A DNA stretch of 14,060 bases from Spirochaetaceae bacterium (GTDB lineage: Bacteria > Spirochaetota > Spirochaetia > Treponematales > Breznakiellaceae): the NCBI GenBank assembly GCA_031290855.1, contig JAISLM010000027.1, positions 1 through 14,060 on the forward strand. The letters run 5' to 3'. The position numbers and the translations under genes were made by a program. This document shows, piece after piece, positions 13,717-14,060 of this stretch (the first letter of the stretch is position 1; every line of letters starts with the position of its first letter). The notes beneath the pieces were generated by a model. It was not told the DNA's origin. It did not search any database and saw only the letters and a program-made list of their open reading frames with translations.

Positions 13717-13801
13717 ATATAAATCCAAGGCAGCCGGACAGTCAAAGCTTGTCTCCCAGGCAAAGCTTGTCTCCCAAAAACTGAAGTTTTGGGAAAGCCC
13801 C
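13707..13801 (+). repeat. Interspersed repeat family 2, copy B
   Basis: Related to 11082-11150: same order of CCGC, T-run, GGACA, AAGCTTGTC, CCAAAA/TTTTGG stem with TGAA loop, and the closing GGGAAAGCCCC. Copy B is longer, mostly because of an internal duplication at 13743-13776. Confidence 0.7.
13743..13776 (+). repeat. Tandem duplication of 16 bases
   Basis: CAAAGCTTGTCTCCCA occurs at 13743-13758 and again at 13761-13776, a period of 18 with GG between. Copy A of repeat family 2 has only one such unit (GAAGCTTGTC), so this is a local duplication. Confidence 0.8.
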
Positions 13802-13880
13802 TATTAACCGGAATTTTTCCCCATTATTAATTTCGCATCCCGCATTCCCTGCCAAAGCCCCTCTCATCCCTCACGCCTTA
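13801..13880 (+). repeat. Diverged spacer of repeat family 2 with a family-1-like end
   Basis: After GGGAAAGCCCC comes ATTA and then a segment ending GCCAAAGCCCCTCTCATCCC (13851-13870). Its end resembles the end of family 1 (GCAAGGCCCCTCATCTTC at 14037-14054), suggesting that both families are parts of one larger composite repeat. Similarity is by eye only. Confidence 0.4.
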
Positions 13881-13887
13881 TTGCTCT

Positions 13888-13910
13888 AAATCATTACCGG
13901 GTAACGATTT
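13888..13910. repeat. Imperfect palindrome
   Basis: AAATCATTAC (13888-13897) pairs with GTAACGATTT (13901-13910) around CGG, with one A/C mismatch. Confidence 0.5.
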
Positions 13911-13920
13911 AAGTCGATAT

Positions 13921-13933
13921 GGGGTCAGACCCC
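13921..13933. repeat. GGGGTCAGACCCC palindrome
   Basis: GGGGTC and GACCCC flank a single A. From memory, this motif recurs at the ends of short repeats linked to REP-associated Y1 transposases in many bacteria. No such transposase is in this window, so only the motif is claimed. Confidence 0.4.
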
Positions 13934-13991
13934 GGCAGATCGGTAAGTTCCGTGTTGGTCGCCGGCCGCGCAAGAGCTAAGCGGTGAGTGG

Positions 13992-14060
13992 CAAACTCCA
14001 GCCCGCTTACCAAAACTTTATCGCCCGGAAGTCTCGCAAGGCCCCTCATCTTCAATCACT
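13992..14060 (+). repeat. Interspersed repeat family 1, copy B (cut by window end)
   Basis: It shares CAAACTCCAGCC exactly with 9230-9241 and the following block order (ACCAAA, CCGGA, CTCG, GCCC, CTC-TCTTC-ATC). The 30 bases before each copy (GCGG-T-AGT-GGC) are also similar, so the unit probably starts near 13965. Confidence 0.6.

Larger units (their letters stand above)
13553..14060. other. Gene-free region upstream of aconitase
   Basis: About 500 bases with no supported gene. It holds two long hairpins (13641-13716), copies of both interspersed repeat families, a short tandem duplication (13743-13776) and two palindromes (13888-13910, 13921-13933). No convincing aconitase promoter was found on the - strand; TAATAT (13562-13557) lies too close to ATG 13552 unless the transcript is leaderless. 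Confidence 0.6.

Noticed and set aside
13563..13763. A 66-codon - strand frame upstream of aconitase.
   Set aside because: It consists of hairpin and repeat sequence (its middle is the stem at 13641-13677) and has no start signal.

Overview
The window looks like chromosomal DNA of a fairly GC-rich spirochaete, most likely a treponeme of the termite-gut/anaerobic-gut type. This is an inference. It rests on several lipoproteins with relaxed lipoboxes, an outer-membrane beta-barrel with an acidic linker, oxygen-sensitive radical-SAM enzymes (an NrdG2-type activase and HemW), a heptose kinase next to a possible phosphonate enzyme, and gene-free stretches packed with short hairpins. No rRNA, tRNA, CRISPR array or intact mobile element was seen.

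Region 1 (1-2056): the last 42 codons of a + strand gene (possibly PEP mutase) converge on hddA (heptose-7-phosphate kinase, - strand). Behind hddA is a five-helix membrane protein of unknown function, also on the - strand, with a terminator-like structure between them.

Region 2 (2105-7253, + strand): five tightly packed genes read as one envelope operon: a membrane-anchored solute-binding protein without permease or ATPase, a lipoprotein, a small outer-membrane barrel, a second lipoprotein (possibly a propeller), and a lipoprotein-type metallophosphoesterase that best fits a CTG start.

Region 3 (7247-9110, - strand): hemW and an nrdG2-type activase overlap by 8 bases and run convergently into the phosphoesterase, overlapping its end by 7 bases.

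Region 4 (9111-10887): about 500 bp of structured non-coding DNA leads to a Thr/Ala/Gly-rich surface lipoprotein. A good sigma-70 promoter (TTGATA-17-TATTAT) lies about 220 bp upstream of its start codon. The leader in between can fold either into a terminator ending exactly at the ribosome binding site or into a competing stem, which is the layout of an attenuator.

Region 5 (10888-11582): an array of seven or so consecutive hairpins, several with C(GNA)G or C(TRAA)G loops, then a frameshifted IS3-type OrfA remnant whose ATG overlaps the aconitase stop codon.

Region 6 (11582-14060): a complete 656-residue aconitase (- strand), then about 500 bp upstream of it with no gene but with more hairpins and second copies of the repeats from regions 4 and 5.

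The most interesting material is non-coding: the attenuator-like leader of the lipoprotein gene and the interspersed mini-hairpin repeat family.
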